Origin: Thermoplasmata archaeon
GTDB lineage: Archaea; Thermoplasmatota; Thermoplasmata; Thermoplasmatales; Thermoplasmataceae
Reading direction: 5' to 3'
Assembly (NCBI GenBank): GCA_021826835.1
Contig: JAKAYH010000028.1
Coordinates: 1 to 12,203, forward strand
Length of the DNA: 12,203 nucleotides
Notes under the pieces: model-generated
What the model was told of the DNA's origin: nothing
The model's database searches: none
What the model saw: the letters and a program-made list of their open reading frames with translations, nothing else
Made by a program: the position numbers and the translations under genes
Shown here: piece after piece, positions 1 to 8,005 of the stretch
Layout: each line of letters begins with the position of its first letter
How positions within the stretch are numbered: position 1 is the first letter of the stretch

Positions 1-717
1 TTCCGATTTTTCATGTTTTTAGCAATTTCATTATTTTCCTATTATTACTCCTATGCAAACATTGATCTACTGGTACTTTACCCTGCTTTTCTCTATCTAT
101 CCATTTCAAGCTTTATTTTCGCTTTCTTTCCAATTTTGTCAAACTCGCCCGATGATTTTAAAAGAAGTATTGGAGAATATATTTCCTCCAAGTATATTAA
201 ATGGGAAATCGCAGCCTTCATCCTAGGTTTTTTCCAGGGTATTTTAGCAGTTCCTAAGCCAGCTTCAGAGAACTCAGATATCCTTGTTATCCTGCTTTTC
301 CTCATAGTAATTGCCATAGTTTCTGGTATATGGAGCACCTATAGGGCCGGCACTGACAACATTTTGTATACACAACTTGGATTTTATGAGAAATTCCAAA
401 AGCATGACAATGTTGTAAGCGATATTGGGGTTGATTATATGTCTAAGGCAATAGATGAATTCGTGGCAACCGGAAAGAAAGAGAAATTAATATTATCTAT
501 TACCTCTTATTTGACAAAACTCAACAATTCTGAAATGAAAGTTGAGGAATACTTAAAAGGAATAATGAGTTATAAGAATAGAAATTTGAGCGGTTATGGA
601 ATCACAAGTAAGAATGCAATCATACGCAATGAGATGAAACAAAGAAATTTGCTTGTAAGGGCCATGATTCTAACTATAAAAAGGAGCATAGGTGAGCAAA
701 ATGCAGAAAAACAATGA
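1..717 (+). CDS. Multi-pass membrane protein, 5' end probably cut by window edge
   Basis: I do not recognise this protein. The frame is open from base 1, and the first ATG (base 13) has no ribosome binding site in the 12 visible bases, so the true start may lie outside the window. Counting from that ATG there are 234 residues. Hydrophobic stretches at about 1-17, 19-42, 64-82 and 90-110 suggest four membrane helices. A charged, probably cytosolic, helical domain of about 120 residues follows. The last 26 bases overlap the MoxR gene, whose AAGGAG site lies inside this reading frame, so the two are almost certainly co-transcribed and may be translationally coupled. The position suggests a membrane partner of the MoxR/DUF58 pair, by context only. 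I saw no DUF4129 or transglutaminase signature, which often accompany such operons. Confidence 0.8.
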   Translation, partial: FRFFMFLAISLFSYYYSYANIDLLVLYPAFLYLSISSFIFAFFPILSNSPDDFKRSIGEYISSKYIKWEIAAFILGFFQGILAVPKPASENSDILVILLFLIVIAIVSGIWSTYRAGTDNILYTQLGFYEKFQKHDNVVSDIGVDYMSKAIDEFVATGKKEKLILSITSYLTKLNNSEMKVEEYLKGIMSYKNRNLSGYGITSKNAIIRNEMKQRNLLVRAMILTIKRSIGEQNAEKQ

Positions 718-1669
718 AAGTAACGAGACAATACAAAAGGCCGATGAACAGCTAGAAAAGATGATGGATGAAATACAGAAATATTATGTTGGAGACAGGG
801 AGATAATTTCAAAAATAGTGGCATCTTTGCTTGCTTCAGGACATGTTCTTCTTGAGGATAACCCGGGAATCGGGAAAACTTTTGTAGCTAAATTAATATC
901 AAGAATATTAGGCATATCCTATAAGAGAATCCAGTTTACTCCTGATCTTTTGCCAAGTGATATTCTGGGTACAAAGGTTTATAGACCTGCGAAGGGCGAG
1001 TTTGAACTTGTAAAGGGTCCAATATTTTGTAATTTACTTCTTGCCGATGAAATAAACAGAGCACCGCCCAAAACCCAATCTGCACTACTTGAGGCAATGG
1101 AGGAAAGGCAGGTCACCATAGAGGGTGAAACCATACCTCTTCCTAAACCATTCATAGTTATTGCAACGCAGAATCCTATTGAATTTGAGGGAACTTATCC
1201 ACTTCCAGAGGCTCAGATGGATCGATTTATGATACGACTATCCTTCGGATATCCAACAGACGATACCCAAATATTAAAGAGAAGAATATCATGGACCAAT
1301 GACGACCCTAGTTCCAAGGCGGAAGAAATTTTCTCAGCAGAAACCATAATGGATATCCAGAAACTGGTGGAGAGCTTTGTTAGCGTTGATGACAAGGTCA
1401 TCAATTATATTTCAAGTTTCGGGGATATTAGAAAAGATTCAAGGGTTCTTGCTGGTCCGAGCCCGAGAGGGTTAATCTCTCTTCTTAGGCTTTCAAGAGC
1501 AATGGCTCTCATAGATGGAAGAGATTTTGTCATACCAGATGATGTGAAGCTTTTGGCTAAGGAATGCCTTTCGCACAGAATCGTTCTTAAACCAGATCAG
1601 GTAATGGAAGATATCCCGTCATCGAAAATAATAGAAGATTTCATGAAAAAGGAACCTGTACCTAAGTGA
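692..1669 (+). CDS. MoxR-family AAA+ ATPase
   Basis: A MoxR-type AAA+ ATPase of 325 residues, the normal size for the family. Motifs seen: Walker A EDNPGIGKT (55-63, K62), Walker B LADEINRA with D119 and E120, sensor 1 ATQNP with N161, the PEAQMDRF segment with R178 as a possible arginine finger, and sensor 2 GPSPRG with R259. The stretch after Walker B (KTQSALLEAMEERQVT) is diagnostic of MoxR/RavA proteins. Family members act as chaperone-like ATPases, usually with a VWA or DUF58 partner, to mature or insert metal or regulatory complexes. The GTG start at 692 is chosen because AAGGAG ends five bases before it; an ATG at 701 would be about 14 bases away. The stop lies six bases before the DUF58 start, which supports one functional unit. 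Confidence 0.95.
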   Translation: MSKMQKNNESNETIQKADEQLEKMMDEIQKYYVGDREIISKIVASLLASGHVLLEDNPGIGKTFVAKLISRILGISYKRIQFTPDLLPSDILGTKVYRPAKGEFELVKGPIFCNLLLADEINRAPPKTQSALLEAMEERQVTIEGETIPLPKPFIVIATQNPIEFEGTYPLPEAQMDRFMIRLSFGYPTDDTQILKRRISWTNDDPSSKAEEIFSAETIMDIQKLVESFVSVDDKVINYISSFGDIRKDSRVLAGPSPRGLISLLRLSRAMALIDGRDFVIPDDVKLLAKECLSHRIVLKPDQVMEDIPSSKIIEDFMKKEPVPK

Positions 1670-1675
1670 TCTTAT

Positions 1676-2986
1676 TTGATAAAGGAATGGAGTAAGCAGC
1701 TTATCACCATAGTCCTTCTGGCAGGATTTGTTGCCATATTTGCCCTTTTGGCTACTGAAAAGACCATTATTCTAGGTATATTTTTTCCAATTATCTTTGT
1801 ATTTATAATAATATATACTGTTAAAGATGAGGATATTTCATTAACATTCGACATACCTAACAGGATGAAGGTAGGTGATGAAGCACTATTTCATATTAGA
1901 ATAAAATCAAGTGGAGGTTTTGGTCTCTTCAATATATCGCTTCCTACTTTTAGCGAAATGGAGATAGTAGAAGGGACAAACGTCTGCCTTATGTTTAAAA
2001 GTATCAAAGAAAGGTCGAAGGATGTAACATATAAAATTAAAGCTACAAGAAGGGGAATATTTGAACTGACAGATTCGGATATAACATATATTCCTGTTAT
2101 TGGAATGGTAAGAAAAAAGAAGATAACTGTGAAAACGTCAAAAACCATTGAGGTTGTTCCGGCGATATCAATGCTAAAGAAATCGCAATTTCAATTCAGA
2201 AGCAAGGTTATCAAGCCGAGAATTGCCATATCCAGGCTGGGACCTCCTTCGACGGATTTTGAATCAATTAGGGATTATATTCCAGGCGACCCATACAAAA
2301 CCATAAACTGGAAGGCAACTGCAAGGAGAAATTCTCAGGATAAACTATTGGTTAATGTTTATGAAAGAGAAGGAATGAAGACTTTTATTTTCATTCTAGA
2401 CAGGGGGAGCAACATGCTAATGGGAACAACCAGTCAGAATCCCCTTGAATATTCTATCCCTTTAATACTCTCAGGGGCAAAATATCTGACATCAAAGGGG
2501 TCTAATGTAGGGTTCTGGGAAACAAGGGCTTATACCGAACCAAAGAGCTCATATATCCAGCCTTCTTCCGGAGGAGATACATATAACAAACTTCAGAGAA
2601 TATTAATACGTGTAGAGGCCGTAAAAGGGAGGAATATCAAATACAAACCAGACAAGGCCCTTTCTCACATAATTTCGGAAACTTTGCCTCAGGTAATGTT
2701 CATAACGAGCATCAACAGCCTAAATTATGCAGCAATAGCAGAATTTTCATCTGCTTTGATCAGTGCAGGTGCGAGGTTAACCCTTATGGACATTTTAACT
2801 CAGGGAATATCTGCTAAGTTCAGAAGGGAAGATCTCATAGGTTTATTCCAGAGAAAGGTAATTAAGGGGGCAAAGAGTGAATTTTACAAAGTATTTCCTA
2901 CTAGGTGTTCTATAATACAGTGGGAACCTGCAGCAGAAAGTATAGGTTTAGCTGCCTCGAGATTGGCTATGCTTGCGGGGTGGTAA
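1676..2986 (+). CDS. DUF58 domain protein with two N-terminal membrane helices
   Basis: A DUF58 protein of 436 residues, the usual partner of MoxR ATPases. Two membrane helices cover about residues 8-48. A probable beta-rich domain of about 140 residues follows, then the DUF58 signature RDYIPGDPYKTINWKATAR (199-217). After that comes a VWA-like strand ending in DRGSNM (242-247). In canonical VWA folds this site is DxSxS; here both Ser positions are Gly244 and Asn246, so the metal site is probably altered or lost. The TTG start at 1676 is favoured: GTGAT (1666-1670) sits five bases upstream, and the next in-frame Met would remove both helices. The gene begins six bases after the moxR stop and overlaps the next gene by 14 bases. 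The role is inferred from the family: a scaffold or adaptor working with the MoxR ATPase at the membrane. Confidence 0.92.
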   Translation: MIKEWSKQLITIVLLAGFVAIFALLATEKTIILGIFFPIIFVFIIIYTVKDEDISLTFDIPNRMKVGDEALFHIRIKSSGGFGLFNISLPTFSEMEIVEGTNVCLMFKSIKERSKDVTYKIKATRRGIFELTDSDITYIPVIGMVRKKKITVKTSKTIEVVPAISMLKKSQFQFRSKVIKPRIAISRLGPPSTDFESIRDYIPGDPYKTINWKATARRNSQDKLLVNVYEREGMKTFIFILDRGSNMLMGTTSQNPLEYSIPLILSGAKYLTSKGSNVGFWETRAYTEPKSSYIQPSSGGDTYNKLQRILIRVEAVKGRNIKYKPDKALSHIISETLPQVMFITSINSLNYAAIAEFSSALISAGARLTLMDILTQGISAKFRREDLIGLFQRKVIKGAKSEFYKVFPTRCSIIQWEPAAESIGLAASRLAMLAGW

Positions 2987-3590
2987 TATAAGATATCAAC
3001 TATCCTTAACAATCGCTCTGATCCTATTCATAATTTATTGCATGTTGATATTTCTAATATCAACGACATTCATAGCATATATTTTCATCATTCTGGCACT
3101 GCTCATATTTTTACTTGGAATCTTAATGGCTAACAATCATAGATCAACCGGAGAAGAGCCCAAAAACAGATTTAAGTTCATAGCAATTCTACTTCCATTT
3201 ATTCCCATAATTTTTTCCAGAGGGTATATAGGGTCACATCTCACCTTTTTATATGCCTTTAATACTCCGGATACAGTTTTTATTGCCCTAATATTCCCTT
3301 TGGCTGAATTTTCTGTGGTAATGCTTTCAAATTATGAGTCCGCATCATTTATTGGAAAACGTTCCTCCACCGGCGGTTACGATATACAGGATATGGAAAG
3401 CGAGTTGGGCAGATTTACCAAGACAATTTTCCTAATTGCGTTAGCAGCATTCGTACTTGGTTATCTTTCCTATATAGCTGTTCTCACTTTACCAACCTTT
3501 AACATTGGGCTTATTCCTGCTATTATAGTATTCTTTGCAGTTTATGCCATACTGATGAGAAATACCATTAAAAAGACAGAGCAAGAGTAG
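2973..3590 (+). CDS. Six-helix membrane protein, last gene of the MoxR operon
   Basis: An unrecognised membrane protein of about 205 residues. Hydrophobic stretches at about 10-30, 33-51, 68-83, 96-115, 150-170 and 178-197 suggest six helices, with a polar loop at about 120-145 and a short charged C-terminal tail. The start is uncertain. TTG at 2973 gives the full frame and a 14-base overlap with the DUF58 gene, but no good ribosome site precedes it. An ATG at 3039 would remove the first helix. The position ties it to the MoxR/DUF58 unit as a possible membrane client or anchor; that is inference from gene order only. Its TAG stop directly abuts the stop of the convergent helicase-nuclease gene. 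Confidence 0.8.
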   Translation: MRGGNIRYQLSLTIALILFIIYCMLIFLISTTFIAYIFIILALLIFLLGILMANNHRSTGEEPKNRFKFIAILLPFIPIIFSRGYIGSHLTFLYAFNTPDTVFIALIFPLAEFSVVMLSNYESASFIGKRSSTGGYDIQDMESELGRFTKTIFLIALAAFVLGYLSYIAVLTLPTFNIGLIPAIIVFFAVYAILMRNTIKKTEQE

Positions 3591-6329
3591 TTAATGGGTG
3601 CCATAAAGCTCCATGGAAATCTCTTCCTGAACCTTCTTAAAAATTTCAGTTGGCGTATATTTTTCCTTTGCTTTAAGAATCATATCATACAATGTTGATG
3701 GGTTCTTTTGTACATTAACAAATAATTCAATTCTCTCTCTTATTGAGTCAATAGCTCTTTCTATCATCAGGGAATTTGCCTGAAAGATTTTCAAATCCAC
3801 CTTGCCTGTAGATATTTTCCCCTCTCTTACGCTAAGCATTACTATTTCACCTTCTATATTCTCTATTGGAATCTTGTTTTGAAGGGAGTAAAGGTGCGAA
3901 TAGAGAGATATTTGCTCATAATATTTGTCAAGGTCTCCAGCTTCTTTGCTTGTCTTGAAATCAACTATTCTTGTCTTTTCAACGCCATCTTCCATGAATG
4001 TATATCCGGCATCTATTTTACCCATGATTGTTAGATCTGTGTTTATTTCCGGAAAAAGCTCCTTCACGTTACATTGTACTGTCCCTTCAGACAAAATCCA
4101 TTTGACTCCCTGAAGGCTATTGACGCTTGAATAGTATTTTAAAAAGTTATTCCAGCTCTTTGCTTCCACATCATTGCTGAGAAGTCCTGGTGCCTTTTTA
4201 TCTGTTAGAAAATCCTCTATAATTTTGTGCGTGTTAGTACCGAGCTGAAGAGCTGTGCTAAAGTCTGAAACTCCAAGGATATATCTTGATACAAAGGATG
4301 GCAGCTCTTCAAGTGAACCTATCATTGAGAAACTTAGTCTTTTTAATCTGCTTATTTTCTTCTGAATAAACTCCAATAGCCATTTTTCTGAATTCTCATG
4401 TGAAGTTAATGAACCCATTTCACTATTCTGTTTCTGACTCATTGTCTCAAATGAAGGTGTATCAGTTTCTACCTTTACTAATACAGATTTTCCATCAATC
4501 TTATATCTTTCAGATTCCTTTGATTTTGTTATGATCCAGAGGCTTTTTCTGGTTCTTGTAAGAGCCACAAAATCAATCCTGTTTTCCTCCTCTTTCCTAT
4601 CGTCAGGGTCATAGTGTTGCCCCTGAGTTCGCAATATACTGTTCATTATAAGATCCATTCCGCTTGGATCACTCCATGATTTTCTTGATGGTACATATAC
4701 TACATAATCAAATTCTCTTCCTTTGGCCTTATGAACTGTACTTATTGTTATTCTCTTCTCCACATCATCCTCAAGACTTTCATCAGAATTTTCCTGTTTT
4801 AGGAAAGATATGAGATCCTGTTTACCACCTTTGACCTTCTCAAAGAATTCCGGTATAGCGTTTGAAAGCTCTCTTGCGGCCATGAAAAAATTCTCCCTTT
4901 TTTCAATGGATTTGGGTATTATATATTCAGTGAATAGCTTCTGAACCATGCCCAAATTTTCTGAATATTTTCTTCTCATTGATAAAAATGGGTCCGGTAA
5001 AAACTCATCAAACTGGTCTTTGAATTGAATTGTGTCAACTGTTTTAATCGCATCACGTAGAGATACCCCAGAATATTCTGTGTAAAGTGCCTTTATCACA
5101 TCATTTTTTTCAGTTGAAAGAATTCCCATTATAAAGGTTGTAATAGCCCTTTTTTCAGTTTCAAGCGTAGTGACTATGGATCCTGAACCATGATCGATTT
5201 GCATCTCCTTCATAAAATCACTTACTTTAAGAGCCTGATAATTACTTCTTACGATTATCCCTATGCGTTCATCCTCAGACATCACTTTTAGGATGTTTCT
5301 GACAGCAATAGCTGCAGTTTCTTCGGGATTGTCAGCAAGAGTTATTTTAACTTCACCTTGTGTTTCTTCCTTCATGCTTTCCATTACCTGTAACTCAGAT
5401 ATATCCTGTTCTATGTTCAATTTACTAAAGAAAGATATGACATAATCCACCACACTCCTTGGAAGCCTGTAAGTGTGCATCATTATTTCTCTTTCAAAAT
5501 CTTTATGATTTCTAAACGCATTGAAACTCTCGATATTTCCACCCTGAAATCCAAATATGGCCTGTTTGGAGTCGCCGACGGCGAATATATTCTTTCCCGA
5601 CAGCTTTATTATCTGACTTTCCAAAGCACTAATATCCTGGACTTCGTCAACAAGAATATGATCATAGGGGGGAGTTTTCATTTTTTTTAGAAGCTCTTTT
5701 GCCAGAATAAGAAGATCCTGATAATCCAACAGATTGTGGTTTTTATATTCTTCATAATCTCTAAAAACCAGTAGGAACTTATCTAGAAGAGCCTTTGCTT
5801 CTTCTAATGATATTTTTACCGAACCTTCCTGATTATCATACATTTCTGTAAGAATGTGGTGAGCTTCTGAATCTGATACATCTTCAGGAAGTATGCCAAA
5901 ACTTTTTATGAGTTTAATAGCATTGATTACTTTACCCGTTGTTAAAATATAGTTGTTTACTTCTCTAAATAGCGATTCCTCCGTTCCTGTAGTTACATCT
6001 CTGGAAACAATTGACTTTGTCAAAATGTACCGGGCAAGTCTTTCTGATATTATTTCTGGAGTAATGTCAAATTCTCTTAGTAAACCGATACAGTAACTGT
6101 GAAACGTTTCTATTTCAGGAAGCGAATTAGTGTAACTCTTTTCTGATAATTTCCTAGAGATTCTCTCTTCCATTTCTCCTCTTGCTTTTATTGTGAATGT
6201 AACGCAAATTATTTTTTCTGGTTTAACACCCTGTTCGAGTAATTTAACCACTTCTTCTGAAAGCCTTTCAGTTTTCCCTGCCCCTGGGTTCGCGATTAGA
6301 ATTTTATGTTGTTTAGAAGTAGTTTCCAT
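3591..6329 (-). CDS. UvrD-like superfamily 1 helicase fused to a RecB-type PD-(D/E)XK nuclease
   Basis: A 912-residue DNA helicase-nuclease. Helicase motifs in order: Walker A GAGKT (16-20, K19), Ia TFTIKARGEMEER (44-56), II DEVQD (228-232), III GDSKQAIFGFQGG (252-264), IV YRLP (287-290, R288), V STVHKAKGREFD (H533, G537) and VI ALTRTRKSL (R592). The C-terminal part holds a RecB-family nuclease: GTNTH with H701, GKID with D773, VDFKT with D790 and K792, and QISLY (806-810). All expected catalytic residues appear present. The layout matches AddA-like proteins, which resect or process double-strand breaks, but no AddB-like partner is in the window. The Q motif usually about 20 residues before Walker A is missing. 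A TAG two codons upstream of the ATG excludes a longer start. The gene is probably a single transcription unit and possibly leaderless. Confidence 0.95.
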   Translation of the reverse strand: METTSKQHKILIANPGAGKTERLSEEVVKLLEQGVKPEKIICVTFTIKARGEMEERISRKLSEKSYTNSLPEIETFHSYCIGLLREFDITPEIISERLARYILTKSIVSRDVTTGTEESLFREVNNYILTTGKVINAIKLIKSFGILPEDVSDSEAHHILTEMYDNQEGSVKISLEEAKALLDKFLLVFRDYEEYKNHNLLDYQDLLILAKELLKKMKTPPYDHILVDEVQDISALESQIIKLSGKNIFAVGDSKQAIFGFQGGNIESFNAFRNHKDFEREIMMHTYRLPRSVVDYVISFFSKLNIEQDISELQVMESMKEETQGEVKITLADNPEETAAIAVRNILKVMSEDERIGIIVRSNYQALKVSDFMKEMQIDHGSGSIVTTLETEKRAITTFIMGILSTEKNDVIKALYTEYSGVSLRDAIKTVDTIQFKDQFDEFLPDPFLSMRRKYSENLGMVQKLFTEYIIPKSIEKRENFFMAARELSNAIPEFFEKVKGGKQDLISFLKQENSDESLEDDVEKRITISTVHKAKGREFDYVVYVPSRKSWSDPSGMDLIMNSILRTQGQHYDPDDRKEEENRIDFVALTRTRKSLWIITKSKESERYKIDGKSVLVKVETDTPSFETMSQKQNSEMGSLTSHENSEKWLLEFIQKKISRLKRLSFSMIGSLEELPSFVSRYILGVSDFSTALQLGTNTHKIIEDFLTDKKAPGLLSNDVEAKSWNNFLKYYSSVNSLQGVKWILSEGTVQCNVKELFPEINTDLTIMGKIDAGYTFMEDGVEKTRIVDFKTSKEAGDLDKYYEQISLYSHLYSLQNKIPIENIEGEIVMLSVREGKISTGKVDLKIFQANSLMIERAIDSIRERIELFVNVQKNPSTLYDMILKAKEKYTPTEIFKKVQEEISMELYGTH

Positions 6330-6349
6330 AATACTCTAATATGAATACC

Positions 6350-6358
6350 TAATTATTT
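6350..6358 (-). promoter_or_regulatory. Possible TATA box of the helicase-nuclease gene
   Basis: Read on the minus strand this is an A/T-only stretch (AAAAATAATT type) centred about 25 bases before the ATG at 6329. That spacing fits an archaeal TATA box driving a leaderless transcript, and no ribosome binding site is visible before the ATG. The region is AT-rich overall, so the call is tentative. Confidence 0.3.
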
Positions 6359-6411
6359 TTTTCACAATAATATTGAAGCCCGATTATTCAAATTTAAAAT
6401 GTTGATCTGTG

Positions 6412-6421
6412 AAAAAAAAAT
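6412..6421 (-). terminator. Oligo-T terminator after the 111-residue membrane protein gene
   Basis: Nine A bases on the plus strand (6412-6420) read as T9 on the minus strand, starting two bases after the stop codon of the gene ending at 6422. Archaeal transcription commonly ends at such T runs without a hairpin. It would separate this gene from the helicase-nuclease gene downstream. Confidence 0.5.
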
Positions 6422-6757
6422 TTATTTGTTCATCATAACTAGAATACCACCAATAAGTATTATTATAAATCCAGCTATCTCAATATTGACAAAGGTAATC
6501 ATTCCTGCTATTGCAATAACTATCATAGAGGTATATCCAACTTTTTTATCCCTTCTTGAAAATTCAGTTCCCAAGAGTGCTATCAGGGCAAATATTATTA
6601 GTTGGACGGCCCCAGATGAAGGAAACGTTCCGAATATTTTTAAATAACTACTAACAGAGTGTAAGACCAACTCTAAGACAGCGATTATTATGAGAAATAA
6701 TCCTCCTACCAGCCCAAATTCATATGAAAGTTTTAGTTTATCCACGTTCATTGTCAT
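6422..6757 (-). CDS. Small four-helix membrane protein
   Basis: An unrecognised integral membrane protein of 111 residues. Hydrophobic stretches at about 14-32, 49-64, 74-89 and 91-108 suggest four short helices; the loops are small. A KLKLSYE segment precedes the first helix, and the charged loop EFSRRDKK separates helices two and three. Two in-frame ATG codons (6757 and 6751) are possible. AT-rich sequence resembling GATAAAGTATTTAA lies at about 6766-6781, and its distance slightly favours the inner ATG for a leaderless message. The gene stands alone: 92 bases separate it from the helicase-nuclease start and about 150 bases from the glycosyltransferase stop. No function can be proposed. Confidence 0.75.
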   Translation of the reverse strand: MTMNVDKLKLSYEFGLVGGLFLIIIAVLELVLHSVSSYLKIFGTFPSSGAVQLIIFALIALLGTEFSRRDKKVGYTSMIVIAIAGMITFVNIEIAGFIIILIGGILVMMNK

Positions 6758-6906
6758 ATGGATTTTGATTAAATACTTTATCTTGAAAGTCGAATTAACA
6801 CTATATGGGACAATTTAAAGATGATAAATAAAAATAGTGTTATTCAAGTATATGATCAACAGAATATCATGAGAAACTCTTTAATTAAAAACAAATCCTT
6901 ACTAAA
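6758..6906. other. Intergenic region with a 9-base inverted repeat
   Basis: This 149-base gap lies between the small membrane protein start and the glycosyltransferase stop. It contains TAACACTAT (6796-6804) and its exact reverse complement ATAGTGTTA (6834-6842), 29 bases apart. A T5 run on the minus strand (about 6888-6892, read from AAAAA) may end the glycosyltransferase transcript. A 33-codon plus-strand frame starting at 6822 looks like chance. No RNA gene is visible. Confidence 0.5.
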
Positions 6907-7989
6907 TTATTTAATCCTGTAGCTTGTACCCCTCCAGTCAATGTGGGTTGATTTGGCGCCTTTTATTATATTATAGAGATATATGAATGGAAGCATGATA
7001 CTAATTGGAATGAGCCATGCTGAATTCTTTGGATCCCGCATTCCGGAGTTTATAAGGTTCAATATATATGGTACATAACCTATAACAAAGAATGGATTTA
7101 TCATAACAGTTATAAAAGTTATAAGCACCAGATAAAATATGATTCCAACATATACAAAAACTCCGCCAATTAAAGCTCTTTTATCAAAAATTATGCTGAC
7201 GGCCATTTGCCTTTCTGCCCATTTTAAAAAGGTTTTTTTATCATCTTTTACAACAATTTTTGGACTAGCAGCAGGGCTATACGCAATACCAACTTTTTTG
7301 TCCCTGCAGATTTTAGTTATTGCAGCATCATCGGAAACTGCGGTTGAAAAATAATTTAGAGAAGCCTCATCCATTAACTCACTCCTGAATGCAACAGAAC
7401 CACCCCACACAAAGCGACTAGGGCGGAATTCCATCATGTTGATCCCCATGTACCCCCAGATTTCCTTGACCTTTGACCAAAATCCCCCCATTGGAATAAA
7501 TCTTGGGTAAGTACTTACAGCACCTATTTCTTTCCTATGCAGTGGAAAAATCAGTTCTTTTAGCCAGTGTTCAGGTACTATGGTATCAGAATCTGCCAGA
7601 ACAATTATCTCAAAATCCTTCAATTTTCTCATGGCAGTAGTTATGGCTCTGACTTTACCACTAGCAGCTTTTGAATAATGGTCCGTTAAGAGGTAATCTA
7701 TCCCAAGTTTATTGATTACTTCAAGAGCCTCATCCTCCTCACTGTCTACTACTGCAACAATCTTAAAGTTTGAATAATCCTGTCTTGACAATGAGTTGAA
7801 GTTTACCTCCATCTCATGATCCTTACCACGGCATGGAACCACAACCAACACTCTGGGGAAATATTTGTAATTCTCGTTTGAATTAAAAAAATGAATTTTC
7901 CAGTAAACGGATAAAATTATTCTTAGAATCATTAAGGAAGTAAGGAAAAATATGAGAATCATTAAGCTAATAAAAATAAAGTGAATCAT
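6907..7989 (-). CDS. Membrane glycosyltransferase family 2 (ceramide glucosyltransferase/HpnI-like)
   Basis: A 360-residue inverting glycosyltransferase with the GT-A fold. An N-terminal membrane helix (4-29) is followed by the catalytic domain: VVVPCRGKD (49-57), VDSEED with D82 as the first acidic site, the DxD motif ADSD (D133, D135), GGSVAFR (196-202), SDDA with D220 and D221 as the likely catalytic base region, and WAERQ (257-261). Two or three membrane helices follow from about 273 to 345. The C-terminus DWRGTSYRI resembles the WRG-x-x-Y ending of HpnI-like and ceramide glucosyltransferase-type enzymes. Such enzymes transfer sugar from a nucleotide-sugar to a lipid or lipid carrier on the cytosolic face. 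The acceptor here is unknown; an ether glycolipid is plausible for an archaeon. The gene starts 16 bases after the preceding gene's stop, so the two form an operon. Confidence 0.9.
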   Translation of the reverse strand: MIHFIFISLMILIFFLTSLMILRIILSVYWKIHFFNSNENYKYFPRVLVVVPCRGKDHEMEVNFNSLSRQDYSNFKIVAVVDSEEDEALEVINKLGIDYLLTDHYSKAASGKVRAITTAMRKLKDFEIIVLADSDTIVPEHWLKELIFPLHRKEIGAVSTYPRFIPMGGFWSKVKEIWGYMGINMMEFRPSRFVWGGSVAFRSELMDEASLNYFSTAVSDDAAITKICRDKKVGIAYSPAASPKIVVKDDKKTFLKWAERQMAVSIIFDKRALIGGVFVYVGIIFYLVLITFITVMINPFFVIGYVPYILNLINSGMRDPKNSAWLIPISIMLPFIYLYNIIKGAKSTHIDWRGTSYRIK

Positions 7990-8005
7990 TTAAATCCATC
8001 CAAGA

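Noticed and set aside
5475..5690. Plus-strand reading frame of about 70 codons inside the helicase-nuclease gene
   Set aside because: It lies antisense to motifs II and III of a clearly coding gene, has no ribosome site and no recognisable product.
692..6329. A defence island formed by MoxR, DUF58 and the helicase-nuclease
   Set aside because: The helicase-nuclease is on the opposite strand in its own unit, and MoxR/DUF58 pairs are usually maturation systems. Adjacency alone does not support a joint system.
6822..6923. Plus-strand 33-codon frame in the gap before the glycosyltransferase stop
   Set aside because: No ribosome site, low-complexity polar product, and overlap with the glycosyltransferase end; best explained as chance.
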